Both the position numbers and the translations under genes were made by a program. A DNA stretch of 64,000 bases from Dimorphilus gyrociliatus (taxonomy: Eukaryota; Annelida; Polychaeta; Dinophilidae): contig CAJFCJ010000005.1 in assembly GCA_904063045.1 (NCBI GenBank), positions 2,784,165 to 2,848,164 of the forward strand, read 5' to 3'. Shown piece after piece: positions 14,213 through 26,190 of this stretch (its first letter is position 1; each line of letters starts with the position of its first letter). The notes under the pieces are model-generated. The model had not been told where the DNA came from. It saw only the letters and a program-made list of their open reading frames with translations, and searched no databases.

Positions 14213-17211
14213 CTATAACAGTGTAAAGTGATCGTGTGTTGGTAAACTATTCATTCCATTGCTAGTTTGCATATGTTTATAACCATTAACTAATTCTTCT
14301 TCGTCTTCGCTTACTTCGTACCTGTAATGTGTTGACAAATAATTAGATATTACATTTTAATTATTTAAATGCTGGAAAATTATTCATTCTTCTTACCATG
14401 GTTTGGACTTATCATCATCATTCTCTTTCGTATCTTCAATTGATTTTAGACGTTCCCCTTCATCCTCATCGTCGTCTAATCGAGAACGACTTATAACACT
14501 ATCGCTTACAACGGAAACTTCTTCGATTGGTGAGAGAGTTCCTGTTCCCCCGAAGCGAGGTTCTCTTAAATATCCTGCAAGATAATTCTCTTCCTGTAGA
14601 ATATCCTCTATTTTTCCATTGTCATTTGTTTCGGCTAAATTTTCATTAGCTACAACGTTTATACCGTCTGATATTGTTTGATCTGAATCGGAATCTTCTT
14701 CTTTTATTCTTTTATTAGAACCAGACCGATCAAAATATTCAGGTTCCGTGTCTGGATCAGTTGAGGAATCGCTTAAAAATTCTTGGTGTAATTTTGAGCT
14801 TTGCTGAGTTTTAATGAAGTTTATAATTTTCATTTCATCTCTTTTAACTTCTGGTGGAGATTTAACAGCCCTAACCCCTAGGCGATCTGTCGGTTGATAT
14901 CTTGAGATTTCGTCCATATGTTCTTCGAGGGAATGCTGAAAATTGTGGGAATGTGGATGAACTGCTCTATATGTGGTTAATTTCTCAAGAACGGAATGTA
15001 AGTGTTGCTTAAAAATGAAATTCGGATCCCTTATTAAAGAAACTTCACTCGAAAGAATAATTCTTCTCTCTTTTTGCAAATAGGATAAATCATTTCGAAA
15101 AGATTGAACACGAGCTTGTAAATGGTCAAATTTGGCAAAGTTAACTGTGCGAGGAGGCACCTTTAATGCATCTTCATATAGCGTAGTTTGCACTTTGTGA
15201 AAGTGATCCATTGTTGATCTATTTATATAAAATTATTTCATTGTTATCAATTAACAACAAACAAGTATTGCTCAAACCTCTCACAACGCCCTCTTTCTCT
15301 TAATATACTAAGAAGATCATTAGTTAATTGCATATATTTCTCTATGAGATTCGTAGCTAAGGAATAATCATTTGCGGCTTCTCGAGATTCAGTTATATTA
15401 CGGCTTGATATATTCAGTAACTAGGAAATAATAGTAAAGAAAGTTATTAAAAGTAATTTTTAAGAGAATTGCATTGAAAAAAAAATCACCTGTTCAGTAA
15501 ATTCTTCCATTTGTTGATTTTCTTGTCTACATTCAGAGTATAGCGAACTTACATTAGCTAGCTTCGTTACTATCTCGTTACACGTATGAACCAAACCAAG
15601 ATATGCAGTGCACTGCCTTTGATTGTTGAAATCTGATAAATACAATGGAGTATGTCCACTTTGATTTGTTGAAGTTACATTGCAACCGAATTCTACCAAT
15701 GTTTGTAAACATGTTAAATGGCCATATTTGGCAGCAACATGGGCAAGGCTGTTGCCATTTATATCTTTAAGTTCGTCTACATTTACTTTTTCACGTTCAA
15801 GTCGTTGTAATAGCAATCTAAGACAACCATCTTGGCCGTATTTAGCCGCCAAATGAACAAAAGATCTTCTAACAGGATCTCCGGGTAGGAAGTAGGAGGG
15901 AATATTTTGAGAACTTAATAGAGAATCTAAGCAGTCTACTTGACCTGCTTTAATACAAGAACCTAGTGGCGTTAATTTTTCATTATTTTCTACTCTCATC
16001 AAGTCAGGGAAACGTTCCATTAACAATTTAACAATATGAACATTTCCAACAGTTGTTGCACAATGCAGTATAGTGTTGCCATTTTCGTATCGTTTGTCGA
16101 TAATACGACCATTTTTTGACGAATTTATTATGTCGAGCTGGGAAGGGTAAACATTTACTATTGAGTTACTATTTATTAAAGGAACATTACCAATTTTTGT
16201 ATTTGTCCTGTTTCTATAGCATTAATGATAGGATCGGTGATTTTTGAATTAGACTTTATGAGAGTTTCTCCACGACTGTCTGACGGATCGGTCGATACAT
16301 ATTCCAAGACATTTTTACCCGATGAAGTTGATATCATTTGGGGCATCGTTCTCATAGATCGAGAAATATTTGTGTGCTTCTTAAGTGGACTAGAGCTTGA
16401 GAAAAGAGAGGGTGGAAGACTTGTTGAGGAACCATGTCGTTTAAAATTTGTCTGATTTGTTGTACCATTACCGATAGCGTTTAAACTTTGTATAGATTTT
16501 GTCAGATTTTTTGAAGGCAAATTTGACGCGTCTAGTTTTAAAACACTTTCACGAACTCGTTGAGCTTCTTCTTCACATCTTATACATTCTTCGCGTGATT
16601 TTCTCAAAACATTCTCAGCAATTTTTCTTCGTTTCTCACATTCTTCACGTTCTTTTTCGCGTGAATGAGGTAGTTGAGGCTGTTCAAATACGCGTTCAAA
16701 AACCATTGATAGCTTATTAAAGGATAACAATGAAAAAAATAGTTATTTACCAAAACTATATCTTTTGAAACGGAATCTAAATTAAATCGTTCGGAAAGTT
16801 CTTTTTCTATATCAAAATGCTCTGCATCATTTAATGAAACTTTTTGATCTTTAGTATTTCTTAAGCAAGAGATATCTGATTAGGAGGTTAAAAAAATAAG
16901 TTTTACTTTATAATCTTTACACACAAGTTTACGACAAATTTCTATTCGAACATCTTACCTAGTATAGCTTCGGGATTATCTTCTAGTGCTAAATTATTAA
17001 GATTTCTTGCGTATCCTTCTAAATTATATTCTTGAACACCCAATTTATTAAGATAGTCCTAATTAAGAAAAAAAATTCATTGAATGAATTGATTCATAAT
17101 CACCAAAACTAAAAGTAGTATTACCCCTGCTGTATTATGTTGATGATATTTAGATTCTAAATGACTATCAAAATAAGATTGACTTTCATTTAGATTATTT
17201 TCAGCCTTCAT
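14213..17211 (-). CDS. SNCAIP: synphilin-1-like ankyrin/coiled-coil protein
   Basis: Homologue of synphilin-1, the vertebrate alpha-synuclein-interacting scaffold. Exons in transcript order: 17211-17125, 17058-16959, 16875-16751, 16712-16191, 16137-15490, 15420-15278, 15218-14397 and 14321-14213, giving 851 residues with every phase consistent. The ankyrin block lies in the fifth exon. It carries RYENGNTILHCATTVGNVH, NEKLTPLGSCIKAGQVDC, DINGNSLAHVAAKYGHLTC and LQTLVEFGCNVTSTNQSG, in the same order as synphilin-1 (DENGNNLLHIA, TEKLTPAGLAIKNGQ, DQDGNSAVHVASQHG, IQTLVEYGANV). A coiled coil follows (KLANVSSLYSECRQENQQ), as in the vertebrate protein. An earlier helix of Lys/Arg/Glu lies in exon 4. 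The remainder is Ser/Asp/Glu-rich and poorly conserved. Assignment rests on the ankyrin segment. Confidence 0.82.
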
Positions 17212-17631
17212 TCCAACAAACTTATCAAATTTAAACTTGTTCCGTCGTATTATCGCTCCACTATGTTTTGTTTTGGCGGACTGACTAATCTCCGGACGGA
17301 GGGAGCGCTCTAAATATTTCTTGTAAAGAAATCAGGGACACTTAAAATTGTGATATAAGTTATCTAATGACATAATAAGTTGTGTTTGATATTTTAAAGG
17401 ATCTTTTCCTGGATTATTTTAGGTAAATTTTTATGCAACGATCTTCTAGCTTTCATGTTCAAAGTGTAAGTATTCTATCCGAATCATAATATATTTTTTT
17501 GTTGCGCAGAACCGTTATTAGTCATACCATTTTTTTTATACAACTCTAAGCCTAGTTATTCTAGTAGTTTTTCTACATTTTAATAATTTTATGATTTATA
17601 GGGTTTTTTATAAAAATTATAGTAAAGAGAA
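17212..17631. promoter_or_regulatory. shared upstream region of divergent genes
   Basis: About 420 bases between the divergent start codons of the synphilin-like and ARMC10-like genes, presumed to hold both promoters. No specific element stands out. Confidence 0.35.
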
Positions 17632-18025
17632 ATGGAAATTTTGAAGCATTTCTCCAGATTGGCTCTGGCAATATCAGCAACTTCTTTACTATATCTGATT
17701 TGGAGAAGAAAATATCAGAAACAACTAAAGAATAGCACGTGTTTTATTATATCCTCTCAATCTTTATTTTAATGTGAAATTTTATATATATATAAAACAG
17801 ATAAGAACGTTCCTGCACCAAATTCTTCTCAAAAGAATGTTACGTCTACAATACAAAAGCTGGAAAAGATTGAAAATGCTAACGTCACGAAAGAACAATT
17901 AACTAGCTTGATATATTTGCTGAATAACAATAATAATTTGAAAGAATCGGATCAAGTTAAAATTCTTAGTACATTAACGAATGCGGCTGCATTTGCTACA
18001 AATATGGGTATTTACTAAACTGTTG

Positions 18026-18060
<35 letters not shown>

Positions 18061-18781
18061 CAGTATATACTTATATTCTGTTTCTTAATTCATGCTAGAC
18101 ACGTTACGATTATGTCTAGATACAGTAATAGACATGGCAAACAATCTGTCACAATTTGAGAAAGACGATACTAAAGCGATTGTTCTACGTTTAATAAATA
18201 ATTTAAGTATGAATATTCAAAATCAAAAAATATTACAGGTAAGTTTTACGCTACGTAATAAACAATTAGTCTATAAATTTTTTTAATAATTAAATAGATA
18301 CTTATACAACCATTAATTGAGATATATTTGGATAAAAAACATTCAAAAGTTATAAAACTTGCTACTATACAATGTCTGACAAATTTATCGACATTAAATG
18401 AATATCATTATTATTTTGTTGAAGATACTTCACAGTTATTGGACAGATTTGACGAAGAACAAGACTCAAGCCTCAAAAAAGGCAACCTAAGCGTTTTAGT
18501 TAATTTATCATCAAATAATAAATATTGCCACAATTTCATTCATCTACCGGTTAGTTTTTAATAATAATAACAATTATAATATGTAAAATATCTTATATAC
18601 TTGTGTATAATCCTTTTAGCTTCCTGATTGTCATAATTTTATAACATCGGAAGACTATCCTGATTCAACAGTGCAGAAAAAGTACTTTTCGTTTGTAAAT
18701 AATATTCTACGTAACGTTGAAAGAAATTTAATGGAGCATTGCGAAGAAGGAACTATTGGTTATTGTCTATTAAATAACTAA
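17632..18781 (+). CDS. ARMC10: membrane-anchored armadillo protein, ARMC10-like
   Basis: Exons 17632-17740, 17801-18007, 18099-18238, 18298-18549 and 18620-18781 give 289 residues in consistent phase. A short N-terminus with one hydrophobic helix (LALAISATSLLYLIW, about residues 10-24) followed by RRKYQK matches the anchor of ARMC10/ARMCX proteins, which sit in the outer mitochondrial membrane or ER. Armadillo repeats follow: LTNAAAFATN, LRLINNLSMNIQNQ, ATIQCLTNLSTLNEYH and LSVLVNLSSNNKYC, corresponding to the family pattern LNNLSVNVENQ and TLLTNMTVTNDH. The first donor (ACGT/GTTTTA) is non-ideal but is the only one that keeps frame. The TA repeat at about 18026-18060 lies in intron 2. Function in mitochondrial dynamics is by family only. 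Confidence 0.72.
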
Positions 18782-19964
18782 AAATACAATTTTCTATAAA
18801 TACTATGAAGGAAATGCTATGATTTTATCGCTCTTTATATGTAGACGTAAAATTATCAATATTAATCCCATATATTAAATCAACATGCAACTAATCTTGC
18901 GTATTAGTATCACGCCAAAAAGTAACTTCCCTGACCTCTCTTTTTATCTAAAAAATTACGTATTTTCTTACAACATTAAAATAGATAAATTCAAGTTCTT
19001 TGTCAATTCCTATCTATCGATAGTTATTAATCATGCTTTATCTGATTTTAAAATTTTAAATAGTGCTATATAGATAATTGCGCAATTCTTAGTAACTGAT
19101 TTCCATATCCTATAACTATGTTAGATTATCCCTTTGTAAGTTTCCTGAATGGTGAAATTTCTGTAACCTGTCTCCTCAAGGTTATTAAATGATATAAGGA
19201 AATTTTTTATGGTGACGCAACGTTTAATCATGAGAATAGCCCCGCATTTAAATACAGAGTTGAAAATATTTCCTTTTCAAGGGGGGGGAAAGTCAAGGGG
19301 AGGAATATAAGAGGAGAGAAAAGCTGTTCTATAAATACTATATGAATAGATAGTTGTGTACGAAAAGTTAATTTCCGAGCTATTATTGAAAAATATTACC
19401 GAAAAATATAAAGGCCTAGTTTGTGCATATGTTTTTTAGTGTAAATTGAGTTGTTTATTTGCGACTTTATATGTTTTTCATAAAAACGCCAATGATTCGA
19501 CTTACTCCCCTATAAGAGTCAGCTGATATAATAGAAAATTCATATTCATGCAGTCCAACTATTAAACTATTGAGTTAAATTTTTTGGAACAAAAATAGAG
19601 AATATGGCGGAAATATAACCACAATATTCTTCTACTCTTACATATATTTTACGTGGGCTATTTCAACTATTCTCTTATAGAGTGATGTTGCAACTTCCTG
19701 TCTCCTAACATCAAGGTGAATTTGTAGGTCTCAAAAAATATAACACGTGTTGTCGCTCCACTATAAGTCCTCCAGTTAATTTCATTCGGCTTTAGGAAGT
19801 GTTGTAGACAACATTGTTATAATTATGTTTTATTATCGGACATAGTTAAACAACTGTCAATATCTCTATTTCAAAAAATTTTTATTCAAGATTACTCACT
19901 TCTAATCAACCTTCAAAGAAACTTCATAGTTTTTATGTTTATCGTTTATACTTGATCTTCAATA
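18782..19964. other. intergenic region, no gene seen
   Basis: About 1.2 kb between two + strand genes. It contains a G-rich run (about 19279-19307) and unique AT-rich sequence, and its right part is the presumed promoter of the transporter gene. No open frame has a recognisable motif. Confidence 0.55.
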
Positions 19965-21537
19965 ATGACGGTTGAAGAATATTCTAGTCAATATGACGAT
20001 ACAGAAGATTTTGAAAGGAGATCGGATAAAGTTGAAGATTTTATGAATTTGGAGGAGAAATCAACAGAAATTTGTGAAAAAGGAAATATTGTAGAAGAGA
20101 TTGAAATAAAGAAAAATGATAATAAATTCGAAGAAGGAGGATACGGTTGGCTCATTTGCATTGGAGCTTTTATTATCTATTTCATTATTGGTGGAGTTAT
20201 GAGATGTTATTCTCTATTCTATGATTCTCTATTAGAAAAATTCGAACATTCGAATGCTAAAACAGCTTGGGTTGGTGCTATTCATAGTTCTACCAAACTA
20301 TTACTTGGTAAGTTATAAATAAAACAATTTGTACCTTTGTAATTGATTGTTTACTTTATAATAGGACCTGTTGCGGGTGCTCTTCAAGGATATTTGAGCC
20401 CGAGACAAATGATTTTTATAGGAGCAACATGTTGGTCTTTGGGACTTGTTTTAACTGGTATTTCGAATTCCTTAGAACTATGTATTGTATCTTTTGGTAT
20501 ACTAAGCGCTCTGGGGGCCAACTTTTTACTAGTTACAACTTTATTCATAATTCCTCAATATTTCAATAAAAAGAAAGGAAAAGTTATGGGATTAGTTTTC
20601 TGCGGAGTTAGCACTGGTATGATAGCTTTCGCGTATATTTTCCCATTGTTATTCGACCAATACGGATTCTTTGGAACATTTCTAATTTTAAGTGGAGTCT
20701 CATTGCACATCTTTATCTCTGCTATGTTATATAGATTACCGACAAATACTCAGCTAAAGAAAGACACGCTAATCAAAGATAAAAATGATGATAGTTTTGA
20801 TAAAAAGAAAGCTTTGAGTGAGAGATTTATTAATGAACTCAAATCAAAACTCAGACTATTTCAGAATAGATCCTTCTGCTTTAGCTGTTTCGTCTTCTCT
20901 TCGCTATTTGTTGCATTTAATACGATAAATACATTTACATCTGGCCTATTAAGAGAAAGAGATTTCAAATCAAATGACGTCTCTCTACTATTTCTAGTAA
21001 GTGGATTATTAGACGTTTTAAGCAGACCAATTTTTGGCATTATAATTGACATAAAGCCGTTAAGAGAACGGCGATATTTAGTCTATACTGCTATATCGTG
21101 TTTTGGTGGAATAGGAATATTATGTATGGCATTATTTGCTCATTCTAGAATTCTCTTGCTCTGCCTTATACCTATTTCTACATCGGTAATAGGCTCTTGT
21201 GCCAGCCAATTAAATACTATAGTCAGCGACATAGTTGAACTTGATCGACTTGGAGATGCCATAGGATTTGTTCGTTTCACTCAGGGAGTAGGTGTTCTCT
21301 TTGCACCGACAATTGGAGGTAAAAGTTGAAATATTTCTTTTATATTTTAATACTAAATATTAATTATTTTTTATAGGTCTACTGAAAGACATCACCGATA
21401 CTTACACGTACAATTTTATCCTCTCTGCAGTACTCCTAATTATTCCGACCATATTATTTGCGTTCTATATGCACCTAATCGACTCTAGAAAGAAGAAGAA
21501 GGAAAGAGAAGGAGTTACTGTATTTACCGTTGCCTAA
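19965..21537 (+). CDS. monocarboxylate transporter-like (SLC16) major facilitator
   Basis: Plasma-membrane transporter of the SLC16 family, which typically co-transports protons with lactate, pyruvate or related monocarboxylates. Exons 19965-20307, 20365-21318 and 21377-21537 give 485 residues. An acidic cytosolic N-terminus (about 55 residues) precedes EGGYGWLICIGAFIIYFI, the family's (D/E)GGWGW signature at the start of helix 1. About twelve hydrophobic helices follow. The RQMIFIGATCWSLGLVLTG and QYFNKKKGKVMGLVFCGVS segments match the cytoplasmic loops after helices 2 and 4. A Lys/Asp-rich central loop separates helices 6 and 7. The C-terminus is short and basic. The conserved Arg of helix 8 cannot be placed with certainty, so the substrate is unknown. 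A poly(A) signal AATAAA is near 21888. Confidence 0.85.
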
Positions 21538-23273
21538 AAAGAAATTCTGAGTTAATTTTACAAAATTCTAATTTATTTTTAGACATTTTTAAATTTATTT
21601 TTTCTTTGTTGTACAAAGAAAAAATAAGAATACGTATTATTAATAGTGAGTTACCTCGTTCATATTCACTACCTGTGGGGATCTCAAGGTATTAAATTAC
21701 AATTTATAGAGCCATATACTGTATGTATTATATAAAAAAGATGGTTAAAATATGTTCACCCTACTCAACCTCAACGTTGATGATTACTTGAACTATATGT
21801 GTGCTATATCAGTGTAATATTTGTGCCATATAGACTGATATTGTTTATAGATATAAAATATTTACATATTTTAAATTATTGTATCTTAATAAAGTATTGA
21901 TAAGAAAGATTTTATTCGAATAGTTGCGACCTTTTTACGCTTATTATTCTTTCTTCATATTTCGGTTTAAAGACTATTTATCTTTCATAGATTATTTTTT
22001 CAATGCCTCTTTCTTTTTACGTCATCGTATACTTTAGAAAAAATTTTCTTCTATTTTCTAACTGACTTTCCAAGAAAAGAGATTACTTTTAGAAGTTTAG
22101 AAAGGTCTCTGACCTATACAAATAATCAAACAGATACGCTTTATAAGATACATAAATAAAATTGTTAGATAAGGTGAATAAGAAAAGAAAGAACTTTTTA
22201 TATTAAATTGTTACTTTAAAATACAAATTGCAGTGATGTTGCTAACATTTGTTGAGCATCCGTATTTTGGCAACTGTAAAGAATATTCTTGAAGAAGAGT
22301 ATTGATAAAAAAAATTGGTAATAATAATAAATTAGCCATAAACATTGAGAAGAGAATAAGAAAATCTTGATGTAATATGTATAAACAATGTTTGATCAGT
22401 TAAGATACAATTAACGCTTATAAAACGTATTTAATATTTAAATATTTTTAAGTGAACGTTATCAATTTGAAGAAATCCATTTAATGACCCTTTGGTTTTT
22501 ACAAGGTTTTTTCTTTATCCCATATATTATAGTAAAAAGTAGGCTAAACGTAAAAAAAAAAAGAGGAAAAAAAGAGCTATCTAAATATAACACATTCGAA
22601 TACGGTTCAGTTTGGTTCCTTTATTCCCTCGGGGTCAAAAGTGGTTCGTAGGCTATATAATTATACTGTGTATTTGGGTATCACTTATATATAAGCTTGG
22701 TATAATATGTAAAAATACTGTATAATTTCATATATAGCACTATTTAACACATAATATAAACCTACAATCTCGAAATGCCACTTTACTGGGGTATTCGAAC
22801 GTATTTTAAGTATCAAATTCCACTAACATACTCTCTTAGGTACAAAAAGCATAGTATGGTTTGTACCACAATCTTTATTAGCTACGTTCGAATAAACTAT
22901 AAACGGAATGCAAAAAAGAATTAAGTGGGAGATTAAAAGGGGTAAAAGGAGAATTGGGTAATAAAATTCTATGGCCTTTACATTCTTTTTTATTGCCATA
23001 CCCAATCCTAACACCCACTACCCCCACCTCTTTCTCTTTTCTTCTTATTCCTCCTTTTTTTCTTCTTCTTCTTTTATTATTATTAATATTATTATTATTA
23101 TAAGAGGGTGTGTATTTTTGCTGATTACAAACCGTACTGCAGTATAGTAAAAGTTGAAGATAAATCTGAGGAAAGGAAACGGTGAAATTTGCATTAAAAT
23201 TTTTTTTTCGATCCTTTTTTGTTTTTTTACTCTTTTCTGAATACAGTAAATAACTTCTAATAAATTCGGAATG
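21538..23273. other. convergent intergenic region
   Basis: About 1.7 kb between the transporter stop and the junctophilin stop. It should contain both 3' UTRs. The open frames at 22823-23014 and 23045-23323 on the minus strand have no family motif. A variant of the TATAC(A/T)GTATA motif lies near 21716. Confidence 0.55.
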
Positions 23274-25463
23274 TTAGGAAAGTAGATTGAAGAAGAGGGT
23301 AGCGAGGGATATGTTGACGGCAAGGACCATCATTAGAAGTTGTTGCTGCTTGCACCAATCCTGAAGAGAAAAAAAACTGTTTCTAAAAACATTCTAAATA
23401 AAATATACCGTTTGGTAGTTTATATATAGCAGCTGGCTAGTTTTTTCGCGCTCGCTCTCTCCCTCTTTCTCCCTATCTCTCTCTCTCTCTCTCTCTCTCA
23501 CTCTCTTTCATTCCCTTACCTTAACACTGCCTAAACTGAGAACAATTTCCTGTCTTCGTCTTCGTTCCTCTTCTTCCTTGAGAAGACGTAGCTCTTCCCG
23601 ACGTTGAGTGCTCATCTTATAAACCTCCTCTCTGGGCAAGAGGTTCATTGTTGATTGAATACTCACGTCGGGTAGGCTACCTTTTATGTTATCGTTTACT
23701 TTTTCTATTTTCAAGCGAAAGGGTCCGTCCTTTTCAACGTCTTTACGGACCTGTTTTCGAATACCTTTGTCGACGACATACATCTTCTCTTCTTGTTTTT
23801 CATTCCTTTTAACTATACTAGGAAGAGTGGAACGCCGAACAAGGCCTGTTTGACCTAGTTGACTAGATTTTGTGGTTTCGGGAAGCTGGCCTAATTGATC
23901 ATTACGTTCCTCGCTGTGTCCGCGAGAAGGAGCTAGAGACGTTGTTCTAGACGCAGGTCTAGTCGAAACAGCTTCCAAACTTCTGCCTATACTTTCGGCA
24001 TCTAATCCGCTACCTGTTTCGTACTGATCGAAATGATCAGTAACTACTGTAGCGTCGAAAAGTTCTGAAAGACGGGCTGACTGTTGAACGGCCGGAAGTT
24101 TCACTTCTGGTATGGGAGGACGACTTTGTTGTGGGATGATAGGAGCAGCCGGAGAGATGTGATTTGTTAATTCAGTTGGTACTTTATTCTTTTGTATATC
24201 CGTACCTGGCTGATGGAATTCAGGTGCTACTTCCCTCGCTCTAACTCTCGCTTCGTTCGAATCATTTCTAGCCTTTGTTGCTGCCCTCTCAGCTTCATCA
24301 GATTTTGCTCTAGCATTAGACATTCTGGTCATAGCAATATCAGCCTTTTGGGCAGCAATCTGTGCTGCTCTTTGGGCGGCGCCAACTGCATTTTCTACTC
24401 TCTCTTTCAGTTTATTTGAACGAAGGATAAAGAGTTTACTTCTTCCTTGAGTGGAAGACACTAAAATATTATTCTTATATTTTCCATGCTCTTTTGAACC
24501 ATCTCGTAGAGTAGTTACTCCATAACCATGTTTAGTATTGTTTAACCACTCTCCTTCGTACCTTAGACCATCTGAACGTTCTGAAACGCCAAAACCGGCT
24601 CGTTTATCATTCTTCCATTCTCCTATATAGGTTTCAACTGCACTCGAATCAAGGTCATCAGTTGATAATAGGCTTGCTTCGCTCTCGGCATCAGTATCGT
24701 ATAGATGCGTTGCCGATTCAGCAGAATAAGTTGATCTCATTGAAGAAGTTTTTTTCGATCTCATAGATATATCGCCTGTTGATTTATTGTGTTTACGCAA
24801 TTTCAGAACGTCCATAAATTTTCGCCTAGACTTAGGTGTTTTTGATTGAAATGATGCGGCTGCGGTTGATTCATCTAAACGACCTTTGAGAACAAAACCA
24901 CCTCGAACTTCGTCCGATCGTTTATCGCGTCCTTCAACTTCCTGGTCAGTAGAACGAAGAGAACTTAGCGAAGCTCTAAGAGTTTTCGAATCGTAGTGGG
25001 CGGCAGCTAGTCCGTATGGTACCGATTGCCTCATGCCATACCCGTGTCTCATGCCTCTTAACCATTGGCCTCGATAAGTTCCACCGTCTGCATAGGTTTC
25101 TACACCGTAGCCATCTTGTAAGCCGGTCGTCCATGTTCCTTCGTATCTAGCATCCGAGTTTGTAGATAACCGTACCCCGTAGCGTCCTTTAAATCCATGT
25201 GTCCATTCACCCTTGTAGGTCCATTTACCTTTGAACTCCACACCAACGCCGTGTCGCTTTCCTTGCATCCATTCTCCTTCATAGCAATTACCACTAGGCC
25301 AAGTATAGACGCCGCTAATCTCAAAGCCGCTTTCCCACTCTCCAGAATATTCTCCTTGACCTTTCGGACCAGTACAAACTCCTGCTCCGTGTGCTTTTCC
25401 ATCTTGCCATCCTCCGCAATAGGTTCCACCGTCCTCGAAATCGAATCTACCTCCGCTACTCAT
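23274..25463 (-). CDS. JPH: junctophilin
   Basis: Tethers ER/SR to the plasma membrane in excitable cells and so supports coupling of voltage-gated channels to Ca-release channels. Two exons, 25463-23520 and 23360-23274, give 676 residues. The start is [13 protein letters not shown], matching the vertebrate N-terminus. Upstream codons are open for 40 more triplets but lack similarity. Eight MORN motifs are visible: six near the N-terminus (for example [31 protein letters not shown]) and two after the joining region ([32 protein letters not shown]). An Ala-rich helix ([15 protein letters not shown]) and a Ser/Pro-rich divergent region follow. The last exon encodes the C-terminal membrane anchor [19 protein letters not shown], easily missed because a 159-nt intron separates it from the long exon. 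One gene replaces the four vertebrate paralogues. Confidence 0.95.
23461..23510. repeat. pyrimidine (CT) repeat in junctophilin intron
   Basis: CT/CCCT-rich simple repeat at the 5' side of the last junctophilin intron (a GA repeat on the coding strand), just inside the donor at 23519. Confidence 0.8.
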
Positions 25464-26190
25464 GCGGAATGAGACTGTCAACCAGTAAACGCCGCTATCA
25501 ACTCCTCTACATGTGAGTTTTTTAATCGAAAAGCTAGGCGAACTTGCTAGACACGCACCTGCAAATCCATATTTGGGGCGCAAGTTGATTCCAGCAGGAG
25601 CGATTACGACGCCACCTTGTTTTATTTTCTAACCTATCCGCGGCGCTACAAAATCGTCTATGCAACGAGCCAAGGCGTTCTACTTTTCCCCTTATTATTA
25701 TTAATAATAATAACAATAATAACAATAATAATAATAAACTTCTATTTATCGATATACCATTACCTATATTACGATAAGAATGCTAATTAGCTGCTGCCAA
25801 TTTAGATAATCTATCATAGTTAATACTTTGTTAATGTCTTAATTATTATTACAAATATCTCAGTTTCCACCCCCACACCATCTCGCGTTTTGCAGTATTT
25901 AGGTCAAACTATATATTCCTTTAGTTATTTTAGTTTTCTTCTTATCAATTATCCTATAAAACGTTTTTCAAACAACTAATAGTTTTTGTATTTTATATTT
26001 CAAAAAAATACGAAACTCTGACTTCAGATGGCGTTAGAACAGTTGGTGTACGAAGGAACATAAAAAGTAAAAGTATTATCCAATTAAAAGAAGGTTTATC
26101 AATCGTTGATTATAAATAGAAAGTTTGATAAGACTTACTTTAGAAAAAAAAAATACAAGAAAAAGTAAAGAAACTACTATGATCGTTCGA
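25464..26190. other. upstream region of junctophilin
   Basis: Spacer between the junctophilin start and the 3' end of the next minus-strand gene. It holds the presumed 5' UTR (open in frame with the gene back to 25583) and promoter. A TAA/TTA trinucleotide tract lies at about 25696-25738. Confidence 0.5.

Noticed and set aside
22823-23323. Minus-strand open frames downstream of junctophilin, one with a hydrophobic stretch
   Set aside because: The hydrophobic run reflects T-rich DNA. The second frame overlaps the true last junctophilin exon in another frame.
25100-25429. 109-residue minus-strand open frame overlapping junctophilin
   Set aside because: It is an alternative frame through the MORN repeats, whose periodic Gly/Trp codons keep shifted frames open. 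The in-frame protein is clearly junctophilin.
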